Shown: positions 12,033-24,025, counted from the stretch's first letter. The stretch is 64,000 nt of DNA from an uncultured Clostridiaceae bacterium (GCA_949927585.1 CATLFA010000001.1:81795-145794); one strand, 5' to 3'. Numbers and translations: made by a program. The notes: a model not told the origin generated them from the letters alone.

Positions 12033-12623
12033 TTATCTAATTATGATAATATTACAAATAACATTTAAGTCTTCTAATGATATAAATTTTGGAGATGTCA
12101 TAAACTCTTTTATTCCATTTTCTAATAAATCCAAATTAATTCTATTCTCCCATTTTTCTTTACTGTCGTCTCCACAACAAACAACGAACAATCTATTTTT
12201 GAAATGTTGTCGCCCCTCATTAGATTGATTATTATATAGCCAAGTGGCTAGTTCTGCTTTACCATCATTTGTATCTAAATTAAAATGTTCATATGCAGTT
12301 GATGGGTAATTCGTTACTTTGACATCAAATGGGATATTATTTATATAAATGTCTTTTTCTTTATCTTTTTTGTTTTCCACTTTTATTGCTCCATATTTAC
12401 AAAATAACTCTTCACAAGCATTTGATATTTGTAAATTTATCCATCTATGAATTGCATAATCTATATCATTTTCTTTACTTAATAATAAATGACTCACTTT
12501 AATAAGTGAGTCATAATCTTTAATATCATATATAAATTTTGTTTTATAATCTAATATATTATTTTGTTTTACCCAATTACTATTCATTATTTGAATAGCT
12601 TTTTTTAAATCTTCTATAATCAT
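12033..12623 (-). CDS. possible PD-(D/E)XK-type nuclease
   Basis: EKDIYINNIPFDVKVTNYP pattern (D...DVK). Confidence 0.4.
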   Translation of the reverse strand: MIIEDLKKAIQIMNSNWVKQNNILDYKTKFIYDIKDYDSLIKVSHLLLSKENDIDYAIHRWINLQISNACEELFCKYGAIKVENKKDKEKDIYINNIPFDVKVTNYPSTAYEHFNLDTNDGKAELATWLYNNQSNEGRQHFKNRLFVVCCGDDSKEKWENRINLDLLENGIKEFMTSPKFISLEDLNVICNIIIIR

Positions 12624-12644
12624 ATTTTCTCCTAAAACAATATA

Positions 12645-13682
12645 TTATAAATAGTTTAATGGATTAACAAAACATCCATTAATTTGTATCTCAAAATGTA
12701 AATGGTTTCCTGTTGAATTACCAGTTGTTCCTACATAACCAATTGTTTGACCTTTTTCTACTCTTTGTCCTTGTGAACAAGCATATCCACTACAATGACC
12801 ATATCTTGATACAGTTCCATCATCGTGTTTTACTATTATGAATTTACCATAACCCCCAGACCATCCTACAAAAGTTACTGTTCCACTTTTCCAAGCATAT
12901 ATTGGAGTTCCTGCTGGAGCAGCGAAGTCTACACCAGTATGGTTTCCACTCCCACGTTTCCCATAATAAGAACTAATATATGTATAACTTGCCATAGGGG
13001 CTCCACCTGAATAATTTTTATTTACTCTGTAAGTTCCACCCCTTGATGTCACTTTTGTTCTTTGTCTTTTTAATTCTTCTTGTCTCCTTATTTCTGCATC
13101 ATTTTTTTCTTTCTGCTCTTTTACACTATTTAATTTATTATCTAATATATCTTGTTTAGTTATTACTCTATAATCTTGAGTATCTCCATTACAAGTATAT
13201 TCTTGTGTTATGTACTCATTCAAAGATTTTACAAATTCATCACATTCTGTTTGACTTTTAAAATAATATATTGTTTCATCATTTTTAATTTCTAATTTTG
13301 TACACAATACAGAAACATCTAAATGTTTGATGATTGTACTTTTTATCTCCTCTTCGTTTATTGTTGATTTAGGGATTATAGCTATATTTTCTATAAATGC
13401 TTTATTCAACGAAGATGTTACTATATAATAACCATCATCATTTAGTTGTTCTAGGTACTCATTAATTGTTTTATCTAAAAAATTTTCTTCTTTTGTCGCC
13501 CCAATATAAACGGTTTGACTATTATTTATCTCATAATATTTATACCCTAAACCGAAATCTCTTAAAATAAAAATACCTAAACTTGTTAAAATTGTTACTA
13601 TAATCATTATACATATTAATAATTTTCTTAAATTTTCTCCCATCCTCTCTTTACGAGAGACGGGTAAGTTTTCTGTTTTCAT
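12645..13682 (-). CDS. M23-family metallopeptidase, membrane anchored (lysis/peptidoglycan hydrolase)
   Basis: HTGVDFAAPAGTPIYAWKSGTVTFVGWSGGYGKFIIVKHDDG...GNHLHFEIQING; N-terminal TM. Confidence 0.9.
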   Translation of the reverse strand: MKTENLPVSRKERMGENLRKLLICIMIIVTILTSLGIFILRDFGLGYKYYEINNSQTVYIGATKEENFLDKTINEYLEQLNDDGYYIVTSSLNKAFIENIAIIPKSTINEEEIKSTIIKHLDVSVLCTKLEIKNDETIYYFKSQTECDEFVKSLNEYITQEYTCNGDTQDYRVITKQDILDNKLNSVKEQKEKNDAEIRRQEELKRQRTKVTSRGGTYRVNKNYSGGAPMASYTYISSYYGKRGSGNHTGVDFAAPAGTPIYAWKSGTVTFVGWSGGYGKFIIVKHDDGTVSRYGHCSGYACSQGQRVEKGQTIGYVGTTGNSTGNHLHFEIQINGCFVNPLNYL

Positions 13683-13749
13683 TTTATTTCCTTTCTTAGA
13701 TATACAAATATTTTAGATGCGCTTTGTACATCTTATATATAATTATACA

Positions 13750-13778
13750 ATTATATATAAGAAAATTAAAATTGTCAA
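13750..13778 (-). promoter_or_regulatory. sigma70-type promoter upstream of M23 gene
   Basis: TTGACA-17-TATAAT on minus strand. Confidence 0.7.
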
Positions 13779-13779
13779 A

Positions 13780-15274
13780 TTAATTTGCTGGTGGAGTATA
13801 TTGGTCAATATTTCTCATTACTCCTCCAACTTTGACTTTAATATAATTAATTTTTTTCATCTGTCCGCCTACTTTTACATAAGCTCTAAGATGTTTTATA
13901 GTACTATTTACTTTACCTACACTCATACCATCTGTGTAGATAGTTATTGCTGGGAAATTACCCCAACTAGAATACTTTCCATAAGAATTCTTAGCTCTTA
14001 CTTGAACAATAACTTGTTGCCCATCTATGGCTTGCGGTGTAAAGCTATATGTCCTCGTACCAGTTCCTATTGTTGTTGAAACTGTTGTATAACTTGACCC
14101 ATTGTTGGCTGTATATCTTATTTCATATCCAGACAATGAACCGCTGCCTGCTGTAGATGCTCCCCAAGTACACGTTATTCTTGTATTTGGCTTCATTCTA
14201 CTTGTGGAAACATTTCTGCTTCCGAGGAGTTGATGGTAAATTTATTTTTACACTTAATGTTTTTGTGTTCCAATCAGAATATCCATAATGTCCATCAAAA
14301 ACTCTTACTCTATACTGAATCTGACAAGAATCGCTACTACTATTTGTAATAGACTTAGGAGTTCCTTGTGATATACTTGTACTTCCAGTATTAGATATTC
14401 TAGTCCATCCTCCCCACGAAGAGCCATTATAAACTCTTCTCTCTATTTGATATTGGTATATTCCTTCACTTCCAGCTTTTGCTCCACTCCAATTTATATT
14501 GAATGCAGTATCTATTTCTTGAGAAGAAGGAACATTAAATGTTGTTGGTGCACTAGGTTTTGAATATATGTGAAAGCTTCCTCCCCAATATGTATGACCC
14601 CACCAAGTTCCATCTGTTGTTGCCATTCCAACTCTTACTTTTACTGTTTCTCCACCTTTTAAACTTAGACCTGATAAAGAAACATCACTTGCACTACCAC
14701 TTAAATTATTTCCTGCGACTAATTTTGGATTGTTAGCACTTTTCCAGTTATCTTTTGTTACATCTATTGAATATTGGCTAATTGTAAATGTTCCACGTGT
14801 TGCACCGCTCCAGCTAACATCAAATGTTGCAGAATCCTTGTCTAACCACCAACTATTATTTGAACCACCACTACATACGACTGAGTTTGGTAATGTAGGA
14901 TTAACAACTGGTGGCTTTATGTTATCTATAGTCCAATTTCCACCTGCTGCTGCGTTATCGGTTCCATAAGTATAGATATCTCCGTGTATCTCAACAGAGA
15001 AATTACTTCCTCCACTAACAGTTAAACTTCCACTTGCGAAAACTGAATCCTTATAACATTTTGTTTTCCCACCACCAGCATTAAATCTTTCTACACCATT
15101 TATAATTACTCTAACATTTTTAGTATAATACCAAGTTGCACTACCTGAACGGGCTATTAAATTCCAATTAACTGTTCCTGTACCACTGCTAGTATCTCTA
15201 CTAGCTAATGACCAATTAAATTCAAAATACCTTCCACCATATCCACCAGTATTAATCTGACCACTACTTGCCAT
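13780..15274 (-). CDS. fibre protein with fibronectin-like repeats (needs +1 shift at CGG 14222-14224)
   Basis: ORFs join as ...INLPSTP-(C)-GSRNVSTSRMKPNTRITCTWGAST... Confidence 0.75.
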
Positions 15275-15287
15275 ATTTTACTCCTCC

Positions 15288-16515
15288 TTAATATACCAGA
15301 TAAACTGTTCCATTAGAAACCTTACTTTTATCTAATACATCATATGATGCTTGTGAAATAATTCTAATATCTTGAATTGAATCATCTCCACTAGAAATTA
15401 AATTTGCAATACCAGTTAAATCAGTTAACTTTGTAGGAACTGTTATATTAGCTGTTACGTTTGTACTTCCATCAAATGTTTTTACTGTTGTCCCATTCTT
15501 TTGAATTGTTAAAGTATGTGAAAGTCTATCTGCTGAATCGGCATTCGCAACTCTACCAGAACCTGTTACAAAACCAGAATTGTTTATTAAATCTGAAGTT
15601 TTTGTTGGAATAGATAAATCTATATTATTATCAACTTTAGCAACTTTATTTCCATTAACACTTAATGTTAAATAATCTTTTCCAATAATTATATATTCTA
15701 AATTTCTTTCTTTACCAATATCCCAATCTATAAATTGGATAATATCACTTTCCTCACCTTTTGTACCTATCTCATTAAATTCCGTACCAAGACAAAGTAA
15801 TATATCATCTATAAAAACTTGTAGTTTGTTCTCTCCTACAACATATTTATGTTGTAACTTATAATTTGTATTTTTAGGAATAGTTGCCGCTCTTGTATTT
15901 GCAGGAGAGGTGAATCTTATTACATTAACAGGTAAATCGAAATTCTTACTAGAACTTTCTATTAGCATTCTTGTATTCATAGTATCTAAGTACATATTAG
16001 CTTTTGTAGTTACATATAATGTTCCGTGGGATTAATCCTTTATGATTTTGTAAATATTCTTCTGTTGTAAATACACTATGAAAAGGCATTTGAGTTTCTG
16101 CTTCAGCACTTGGGTCATATTTTTCATAACTAATATTTAATGCTTTATTTGTAAATACATTTGGCGATGCAAAATTCCCTGTTGATGTAAAATTTAATAC
16201 TGCATTTGTAGCAGCAGCTGTATCCTCAAATGTTAATACTCCATTGATACTATGTTCTGCTGTACCATTCCAACTTTCATTTGTTGATTTAATTCTTTGT
16301 GTGTCTTCTCCAATTTTTGTTCCACCATTTACAATTATATCTATGTATGTAGCTTTAGCAATAGAATTATTAGATGCTTTTAATCTCATTTGAACTGTCC
16401 AATCTATTCTGACTTCTTTAAAATTTCTACTTACCCTAGCATTACATTTCGCTTGTATTGTACTTTGTAAAGTATCAAACCAACCAGTTGTAAAATCCTT
16501 CATCTTTGTTTTCAC
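15288..16515 (-). CDS. fibre/baseplate protein (needs +1 shift at CGG 16024-16026)
   Basis: ORFs join as ...NHKGLIP-(C)-GTLYVTTKANMYLDTMNTRML... Confidence 0.75.
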
Positions 16516-16539
16516 TCTCCCTTTATTTTAAATTATTTA

Positions 16540-18354
16540 TTATTTATATCCTAATACTCTTGTGATACAAATATTTTGATAGTTTGCCACAGTGAAACTT
16601 CCAGAAGCAAATAACGTTCCTACTTGTTGGGCTTTTGCTACACTAATACTTGTTCCACTTATTTTATATTCTTTTGTTGATACAAACATTCTTGCATCTC
16701 CACCTTCAATAGATTGTATTCTAAATCCTTTATTATTTGGATTGAAAATTGTAGTTGGGCAATGTGCTTGTGTTTTATTATCTGAGTTTATGGTATATAC
16801 TTCTATCCTTGCAAAATTTGCAGCTGTTTCATTTAATGTTATATTTCCTGATGCTCCATTAGCATTGTCGTATAATATTTTAGGCTTTGCTTGAATTTCT
16901 CCTTGGGAACAATATTTTAAATTCGAGTTATTACCTGTATTGTATGCTCCATTCCACCAAGACAACGTACCTAGTGTTGCTAGATATCCTTGGTTTGTAT
17001 TATATCTACTACTACATACAGCTGTAGGCATATCCCTTAGAGTATGTTCTAATTTTCCACTTTTGATGACAGGTATCCAAGTATCTGTTGTATTTAATGT
17101 ATCAGCTGATACTGAACCACACCACTTTCCATATCCTTCATTTACATATAATTTATTCCAAGTATTAGCTTCTGTCCCTAATTGTCCTATTTTTGTTGTC
17201 ATTGGGCATAAGTTTCCGTATTCAGAATAATACATTCCAATCCTATTTCCTATGCTATTACATTGGCTATAGAAATTAATTTTTCCATCTGCTGCTAAAT
17301 GTAAATCTTCTGTAGTTGCACCTATTAAACTTTCAAAAGCCTTTGCACTTTCTCCAGCCCCTACAATAGTAGCTCCACCAGCACCAACGGATATTCCTAA
17401 TCCATTACCATCTCCACCATATACTTTTAAAGGAGTATCTGTTTTACCATACATATTGTATGACAAGTTTCCTGTTAATGTATCTCCTGCTTTATTAACT
17501 GCATTAATCGCCGAACGAAAATTAGCATTATCGGAAATATTATATGTGAGATTTCCACTTTTATCCATTACTATACGAATACCTTTTTGTGCTATGTAAT
17601 CATCTACATTAGATGAAGTAGTCGCATAATTTCTAACATACCAAAATCCTTCAACATTTCCATTAGGTCTAATAACCATTTCGTTTCTTCCCATTATTCT
17701 GGAATTTTTATCAATAAATGAGTTATTAGAAGGATATATAACTTCAGTTAGACCATTATCTGCAAGTGTTAAATCTGCTTTATTACTTTTATTTATAATT
17801 TCATTTTCTACTCTGATAGTAGAGCTATACAGATTTGTAAAGTGTGCAGATGCCCAACGGTAAGAGCTGTTTCCTATACTTCCTATGTTATCAGTTGGAG
17901 TAAATTGTTTTATAGGTAATAATTCTTGACTGCTATTCAGTATCATTCCTATAATATTATTTAAAGTGCCTCCTGTAGTTACTCCTCTGCCACCACCACT
18001 ATTAAAATATATATCTTTGTCAGCTATCATATGTATTGATTCCCAAGTATCTTCAATATCTTGATTGGTTTCTGTATCTGTCATTTGAAAAAAAATATCC
18101 ATATTATTATTTACACATTCTCCAGCACTAATAATTGTTTTTTCATTTCCTCCTAAAAAAACATTTGCTCCAACAAAATTTGAATCTCTATATTGCAATT
18201 TCCCTTGTAATATAGGATATAGATAACCATCTGGTCTCTTTGCTTTAATAAAAAACATATCATTTGTTTTATCACTCATATCGAATATTATATGAGGATT
18301 GTTATTTTTTAAAATTACATTACCATCAAATATTGAACTTTTAAATTTTCCCAT
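16540..18354 (-). CDS. tail fibre protein
   Basis: ORF 604 aa with fibre-type repeats. Confidence 0.7.
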   Translation of the reverse strand: MGKFKSSIFDGNVILKNNNPHIIFDMSDKTNDMFFIKAKRPDGYLYPILQGKLQYRDSNFVGANVFLGGNEKTIISAGECVNNNMDIFFQMTDTETNQDIEDTWESIHMIADKDIYFNSGGGRGVTTGGTLNNIIGMILNSSQELLPIKQFTPTDNIGSIGNSSYRWASAHFTNLYSSTIRVENEIINKSNKADLTLADNGLTEVIYPSNNSFIDKNSRIMGRNEMVIRPNGNVEGFWYVRNYATTSSNVDDYIAQKGIRIVMDKSGNLTYNISDNANFRSAINAVNKAGDTLTGNLSYNMYGKTDTPLKVYGGDGNGLGISVGAGGATIVGAGESAKAFESLIGATTEDLHLAADGKINFYSQCNSIGNRIGMYYSEYGNLCPMTTKIGQLGTEANTWNKLYVNEGYGKWCGSVSADTLNTTDTWIPVIKSGKLEHTLRDMPTAVCSSRYNTNQGYLATLGTLSWWNGAYNTGNNSNLKYCSQGEIQAKPKILYDNANGASGNITLNETAANFARIEVYTINSDNKTQAHCPTTIFNPNNKGFRIQSIEGGDARMFVSTKEYKISGTSISVAKAQQVGTLFASGSFTVANYQNICITRVLGYK

Positions 18355-18380
18355 AATTTTTATTTACGAGCTAATAATTA

Positions 18381-18801
18381 TTAAGTATTTATTCCTACTC
18401 CGTTAACATTAATCCTATACCATCCACCATAGCTATTTACATTTGGTCTATAAAATACATTTCCATCTGTTAACATATATATTTGCCAATTCCAATTTGA
18501 TAAATCAGAAGCTTGCCATCTATATGGTCTTGAATTAATAACTATTAATACTCCACTATAATTAGTTCCTGCTATCTGTGGAGAATTTACCCATTTTTCA
18601 CTTACCCAATAAATTCCGTGGAAAAGTATAATTATTAAAATTTTTGTCTGATGTATAAAATACATTATCATAGTGAAATGTTAAAGAAGGTAGTATGCTT
18701 GTTAGTGTTGAATAACTCCCAGTTGAAAAGATAGGCTTTCTACAAGCAATTCCATCTGTACTTAAATAATTATTGTTTTTAAATTTAAAACTCTTACTCA
18801 T
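18381..18801 (-). CDS. short fibre paralogue (needs +1 shift at CGG 18616-18618)
   Basis: MSKSFKFKNNNYLSTDG...NNYTFP-(C)-GIYWVSEKWVNSPQIAG... Confidence 0.75.
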
Positions 18802-18822
18802 TTTTCATTTATATGTTAAAGA

Positions 18823-19221
18823 TTATGTAATATTTAATTTAGTTATTGTAGTAGTATGATATATTGATGGATAATCTATTTGTAATGTTATACCATTTGT
18901 TAATGTTGCAGTGAATCCAGAATCTGCATATATTTGTCTAACTTTACCAGTATTAGATGCTGTTTGACCACAGAAGACAATCCAAATTGCGTGGCTATAA
19001 ATATTTGAATTTCCAACATTACTAGATGTCACTAAGTATGTTCCAAATCCACTTAATGTATATGTTTTTTGTGTTTTCTGGTCATAATCATAAGCCTGTT
19101 GTTTTCTAAATATCCAATTCATAATTGATTTTAAATCATATATATGGTTTTCTGTTGTTTTAAATACTATACTACTACTATCTAAATAAATATTGCTTTT
19201 AAATTTAATTGATTTACTCAA
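18823..19221 (-). CDS. short fibre paralogue (TTG start)
   Basis: MSKSIKFKSNIYLDSSSIVFK leader. Confidence 0.75.
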   Translation of the reverse strand: MSKSIKFKSNIYLDSSSIVFKTTENHIYDLKSIMNWIFRKQQAYDYDQKTQKTYTLSGFGTYLVTSSNVGNSNIYSHAIWIVFCGQTASNTGKVRQIYADSGFTATLTNGITLQIDYPSIYHTTTITKLNIT

Positions 19222-19339
19222 TTAAATCACCCCTAACATATTGAACCTCCTTTCTTGGAGATTCAAAGCAGAAAAAAGAAGAGAGATTAAACTGCCCTTC
19301 TCCTTTCTGCAAAAATATTGGAAATATGGTTGTACCATA

Positions 19340-19349
19340 CCCCCCCCCC
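19340..19349 (-). repeat. poly-G tract (G10 on minus strand) in leader ORF
   Basis: 10 consecutive C on + strand. Confidence 0.9.
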
Positions 19350-19434
19350 AGATATAGGGATTATTGTTTGTAATGGTTTATTCATATTCTACAAACTTAT
19401 TATTTACTAAGAACTGATTTTTATTTTATATTTA

Positions 19435-20184
19435 TTATGCAGTACGTTTCCATACATAAACAGTTATATATGGAGGCATATTTGTATGTGATTTTCCACC
19501 TCCAGCATTAGCAGTATTACCACTAGCTGCGCCACTATTAAAAGCTGTGCTATTTGCAGTATTTCCTGATGCTTTTCCACTATTAAAAGCCGTACTATTT
19601 GCCGTATTACCACTAGCTGCGCCACTATTTGTTGACGTTGTAGATATTGTATGACTATGTCCTTGCCCTCTATCATTTTTGCCATATCCATTTTCATAGT
19701 TTCCCCATCCACTTAAACCACTTGCCCAATTATGGTTTCCTGCACTATTGGTTCTTTCCTCCCTTACAACTGCGGATACTGGTAAATGTTGTGCCGTAAT
19801 CGCAAATGAACCAGTATTAGCATTTGATTTTGCATAAGTGTGTGTATGACTATTTAAACCGTGGGCGTGCGCTCCTACACTATGCACGTGTTCATTTAAT
19901 CCGTGACTGTGTGCTCCTACACTATGTGTATGGCTATTTAAACCGTGTGCGTGTGCTGGTATTTGGTCTGTTGTTAATGTTACAGATGCACTACCTCCTG
20001 TGGTATTCTCTTTATATGTATCTCCGACTGCTAATAAGAATTTATCTTTTAATCTTTCCCAAGTACCACCAAAATAAGTACTTGGATTTATATTAGTTAT
20101 GTTCATATAAATACTTCCTACTGGAAAGTATGGATGTACATAATATTTTTCAGTTCCTTTTTTTAATTGTATTGATTTACTCAT
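19435..20184 (-). CDS. fibre with His-rich HxH repeats (tail collar-like)
   Basis: MSKSIQLKKGTEKYYVHPYFPVGSIYMNITNINPSTYFGGTWERLKDKFLLAVGDTYK; HAHGLNSHTHSVGAHSHG. Confidence 0.85.
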   Translation of the reverse strand: MSKSIQLKKGTEKYYVHPYFPVGSIYMNITNINPSTYFGGTWERLKDKFLLAVGDTYKENTTGGSASVTLTTDQIPAHAHGLNSHTHSVGAHSHGLNEHVHSVGAHAHGLNSHTHTYAKSNANTGSFAITAQHLPVSAVVREERTNSAGNHNWASGLSGWGNYENGYGKNDRGQGHSHTISTTSTNSGAASGNTANSTAFNSGKASGNTANSTAFNSGAASGNTANAGGGKSHTNMPPYITVYVWKRTA

Positions 20185-20217
20185 CTTTATTATTTTAGAG
20201 TACGATATTATTTTAAT

Positions 20218-20844
20218 CTATTTTGTCCTCTTCCAAGCATATATAGCTAGAAAAGGAGGCATATTTGTATGTGACTTACTACCACCAGAATTTGCCGTAT
20301 TTCCAGATGCCCCTCCAGTATTTTGATTGCTCCTTCCTATTCCGTGAGTGTGTCCCTGTCCTCCTCCTGCACTTGCTATACCTCCAAAATTATCTGCACT
20401 TGCACTTGTTCCATCTCCATTTACAGCAATATTTGAAAATGCCCTAGCATTATTAACTGGTTCTCCATATGTAGTACCAGCAAAGTTCCTCCAAGAAATT
20501 ATTGTATGTTTATGACTAGGAATTTCATTTATAGTTAAAGTATGACTATTTGTATTATCATTACTTCTACTATAACTGTGTGTATGACTATTCAATCCGT
20601 GAGCGTGTGCTGGTATTTGGTCTACTGTTAATGTTACATTTTCACTTCCACCTGTTTTACCTGCTTTATATGCTTCGACACTATCATTAGCACATAATAA
20701 AAATTTACCTTGAATCCTTTCCCAAGTTCCTCCAAAATAAGTTGATGGATTAACATTGGATGTACTTAAATAAATATATCCTATTGGAAAGTAAGGATAT
20801 GGATAATAATATTCTGTGCCTTTCTTAAATTTTATAGATTTCAA
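20218..20844 (-). CDS. fibre with HxH repeats (tail collar-like), TTG start
   Basis: MKSIKFKKGTEYYYPYPYFPIGYIYLSTSNVNPSTYFGGTWERIQGKFLL. Confidence 0.85.
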   Translation of the reverse strand: MKSIKFKKGTEYYYPYPYFPIGYIYLSTSNVNPSTYFGGTWERIQGKFLLCANDSVEAYKAGKTGGSENVTLTVDQIPAHAHGLNSHTHSYSRSNDNTNSHTLTINEIPSHKHTIISWRNFAGTTYGEPVNNARAFSNIAVNGDGTSASADNFGGIASAGGGQGHTHGIGRSNQNTGGASGNTANSGGSKSHTNMPPFLAIYAWKRTK

Positions 20845-20966
20845 ATAATATCACGAGGTACTCTATATAGTACCTCCTTTGCTCCAAAATACGAAAGAAG
20901 GAAACCTATTAATAAATAATAAGTCTTCCTCCTTTCGATATAATTTTTGAGGTCTTGCAGCCCCTT

Positions 20967-20977
20967 CCCCCCCCCCC
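20967..20977 (-). repeat. poly-G tract (G11)
   Basis: 11 consecutive C on + strand. Confidence 0.9.
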
Positions 20978-21083
20978 AAGTATAGACACTTTTGTATCCA
21001 TAGAAGGAGTATTTATTTTATTTTGAATATTCATAATATGATATTCAATACTCTTTAATTTATTTGTTTATTTATTTAAAATA

Positions 21084-21761
21084 TTATTTCTCTTTCATTA
21101 AATATGTTACATTAAATATATACACATTTCCTACAGCTCCAGTATTTGTAATTGTATTTTCTACTTCTAAAGTCCCAGAATTATTAAAAAATGCAATTCC
21201 ATCTATAGTATATCCACCTGTAGAATAAGGTACTCTCATTGTATGGCTTAGTTTTGCTCTATATTTATTTTTTATTACTCCAACACTCTGTGCTGTATTC
21301 TTTTTTGGAACGTTATTGAAAACTAATCTTTGAATATTTATCATATTTCCTATTTTATAAATATATGCAGATTCTATATTGAAATTTGTAGAAGTGAAAA
21401 AATCAGATGGATTTATTAATTCATATGTTTCTTCCATTATTTTATTTCCTGTCTTAAAATTGTATATTCCTCCATTACTACAAACATCTAATCTTCCTAC
21501 AATTTGACCATCATTATTATTGTCAACTAATTCTAATGCAACACTACTAAGATATTCTGTTGTCCCAAATCCTAATTCTGGATTACCATTTCCTAATTTT
21601 GCAGTATAAACCTTGTTATTATGTTCATTTTTCCTCTTTCCAGATATGATTATAAAATCTGTATTATATGCAATATTATTTAATGTTGTATTTTCTCTTT
21701 TAATCCAAATACTACTTGTATCTAAATAAACATTATTCTTAAACTTAATTGATTTTGCCAT
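21084..21761 (-). CDS. short fibre paralogue
   Basis: MAKSIKFKNNVYLDTSSI leader. Confidence 0.75.
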   Translation of the reverse strand: MAKSIKFKNNVYLDTSSIWIKRENTTLNNIAYNTDFIIISGKRKNEHNNKVYTAKLGNGNPELGFGTTEYLSSVALELVDNNNDGQIVGRLDVCSNGGIYNFKTGNKIMEETYELINPSDFFTSTNFNIESAYIYKIGNMINIQRLVFNNVPKKNTAQSVGVIKNKYRAKLSHTMRVPYSTGGYTIDGIAFFNNSGTLEVENTITNTGAVGNVYIFNVTYLMKEK

Positions 21762-21846
21762 AATATTTACAGCCAATGATATTTATTTATATATCTAATA
21801 ACATCATTATTATAATATTTTTTATAACCGTTCTAACTAAATATTT

Positions 21847-22338
21847 TTAATATACTGCTTGAATTACAATAGCCTTCTGATTTCTCAATGTAGTTTTAAT
21901 GAGCACTCTACCACTTGAATATATCATACATAATGCTGGATTCATTCCACTACTATATAACCATTCAGGATAATCATAATTTTGAGTAGTATAACAACCA
22001 ATTAATGGCATTCCATTTCCTTTTGTTTTTGCATATTTTGTAGGTATTATACAGCAAGGAGTACTATCATTGTCTATAATACTTGGTAATCCAGTTTTCG
22101 TTCTTAATATTATTGATAGGAATGTCATATTACCTATTTGTTTTGCATATGCACTAAATATCTCTATATCGTCCACCAAAATAGTTGATGTTAAATTTTT
22201 ATATATCTTCAATGGTTGTACTTCATTTTTTATATTTATATAATCTTGTGTTAAATACTTGTCTAATGTCATATGGTTATATACTACACTACTACTATCT
22301 AAATAAATATCATTTTTAAATTTAAAACTTTTCGCCAT
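21847..22338 (-). CDS. short fibre paralogue
   Basis: MAKSFKFKNDIYLDSSSVVYNH leader. Confidence 0.75.
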   Translation of the reverse strand: MAKSFKFKNDIYLDSSSVVYNHMTLDKYLTQDYINIKNEVQPLKIYKNLTSTILVDDIEIFSAYAKQIGNMTFLSIILRTKTGLPSIIDNDSTPCCIIPTKYAKTKGNGMPLIGCYTTQNYDYPEWLYSSGMNPALCMIYSSGRVLIKTTLRNQKAIVIQAVY

Positions 22339-22362
22339 AGTTTTTTAATTAGGTATTAATGT

Positions 22363-22905
22363 TTATATCAATTTTTTAACATATACTGCTGTTCCGCTTG
22401 GAAGAGTAGTTCCAATAGGAACACAACTTGTAGTAACTTTACCAAAATTATCTTCTGGTCGTAATTTTGTTATTGATAATATGTTTATTGCTGGAGAGTT
22501 AGAACCTTCCATTTTATAAAAAACTTGAACCTGATTAGTATTTGTTACAACTGCAACTAATTTAGTTGTAATATCAACATAACCTGCTAAATTTTGAAAA
22601 AAATTAATACAATTAAATGAATCTATTCGTAATTTATCATTAGTTGTTGCTTTATGAACAAATAGATTAACTAGATTTGATGTATTATTATTTTGAGTAT
22701 CTGTTAACATAAATAATACATTACATTGCTTATGAATAGCGCTAAAATCTAATGTAAATAATCTACACCAACTACCGATTACTGTATCTTCTCTAACTTT
22801 CCCATATTTATAATTATCTATAATATCTTGTAAATTTTCTCTTCTATATGTTACCGAACTACTATCTAAATAAACATTGTTCTTAAATTTAATCGACTTA
22901 CTCAA
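22363..22905 (-). CDS. short fibre paralogue (TTG start)
   Basis: MSKSIKFKNNVYLDSSSVTYRR leader. Confidence 0.75.
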   Translation of the reverse strand: MSKSIKFKNNVYLDSSSVTYRRENLQDIIDNYKYGKVREDTVIGSWCRLFTLDFSAIHKQCNVLFMLTDTQNNNTSNLVNLFVHKATTNDKLRIDSFNCINFFQNLAGYVDITTKLVAVVTNTNQVQVFYKMEGSNSPAINILSITKLRPEDNFGKVTTSCVPIGTTLPSGTAVYVKKLI

Positions 22906-22990
22906 TTAAATCACCACCTAATTTATACCTCCAATCCACAAAAGATTTGGAAGTATAGGAGTTGGCGTCAGCCTTAAATTTATTGGCTGA

Positions 22991-23000
22991 CCCCCCCCCC
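22991..23000 (-). repeat. poly-G tract (G10)
   Basis: 10 consecutive C on + strand. Confidence 0.9.
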
Positions 23001-23109
23001 AACTATAGTTTCTCTATTGAATACAATACTAAACAAATAAATAACATTAAAGAATATTGATTCTCCTTTCTTTAAAAGTTTAGTATTGTTTATAAAGGTA
23101 GGTCGTAGA

Positions 23110-23119
23110 CCCCCCCCCC
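23110..23119 (-). repeat. poly-G tract (G10)
   Basis: 10 consecutive C on + strand. Confidence 0.9.
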
Positions 23120-23214
23120 AACATAAGAAACATATGTTGAGTTTATTTCATTGTGTTTGTTTTGTTCCATAATATATTTTTAATATATTATAAAGTTTTA
23201 TTGGTTTTGTATAT

Positions 23215-23589
23215 TTATCTTATTTCGAACCAAGTTCCCCATTTTTTACTTTCTATATGTGTTCTCATCCATAATTTTCCTCTACTTGGAGAAACAATAA
23301 ACTGAACTCCATATATTGTAGAACAGAATTGAAAAATTATTCCATATTCGTTTCCAATTAATGGGTTATTAATATATTCTCCAGTATAACCACTAAAGGT
23401 ATATATTCCATTTTTATCATATTGATTAAAACAAGTATCCTTTCCTTGATAATGCCCTCTATATATCATTCCATATTTTAAAAATTGGTTCAATATATTA
23501 CTTACACTATCTCTACTTTCACCCATTTTATGAATTATTGATTGAGAATCTAAATATACACTATTTTTAAACTTAATTGATTTTGCCAT
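23215..23589 (-). CDS. short fibre paralogue
   Basis: MAKSIKFKNSVYLDSQSI leader. Confidence 0.75.
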   Translation of the reverse strand: MAKSIKFKNSVYLDSQSIIHKMGESRDSVSNILNQFLKYGMIYRGHYQGKDTCFNQYDKNGIYTFSGYTGEYINNPLIGNEYGIIFQFCSTIYGVQFIVSPSRGKLWMRTHIESKKWGTWFEIR

Positions 23590-23617
23590 ATTTATATAGC
23601 TATTTTAAAATGATTAT

Positions 23618-23995
23618 TTAGAAAACAAAGGCGTGAGCTGTTACAGCTTCAGAAAAATTAAATGTTATCTTATTATCTCCTGTTACAACATTAGCTGTAA
23701 AATAATCAGAACTTTTATCATATATCTTTACATAGTGATATCCACCTGTAGTTGATGCTCCACCTTTCCATATAAAAGCTACAAGACAATTATTAACAAT
23801 AACTAGTGCGTGTTGTGGACTATATATTGGGAAAGAAAAAGTCTTCGCCCAACCATTATCTATTGTAAATCCACGAACTCGATTTTGTATTCCAGAATCC
23901 ATTTTATATAATTTATCTTGTAAATTTTCTCTATGATACATTATACTACTACTATCTAAATAATAATCATTTTTAAATTTAAAACTTTTTGCCAT
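23618..23995 (-). CDS. short fibre paralogue
   Basis: MAKSFKFKNDYYLDSSSIMYHR leader. Confidence 0.75.
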   Translation of the reverse strand: MAKSFKFKNDYYLDSSSIMYHRENLQDKLYKMDSGIQNRVRGFTIDNGWAKTFSFPIYSPQHALVIVNNCLVAFIWKGGASTTGGYHYVKIYDKSSDYFTANVVTGDNKITFNFSEAVTAHAFVF

Positions 23996-24025
23996 AATAT
24001 TTTATGCTAGTATATTAAATAATAT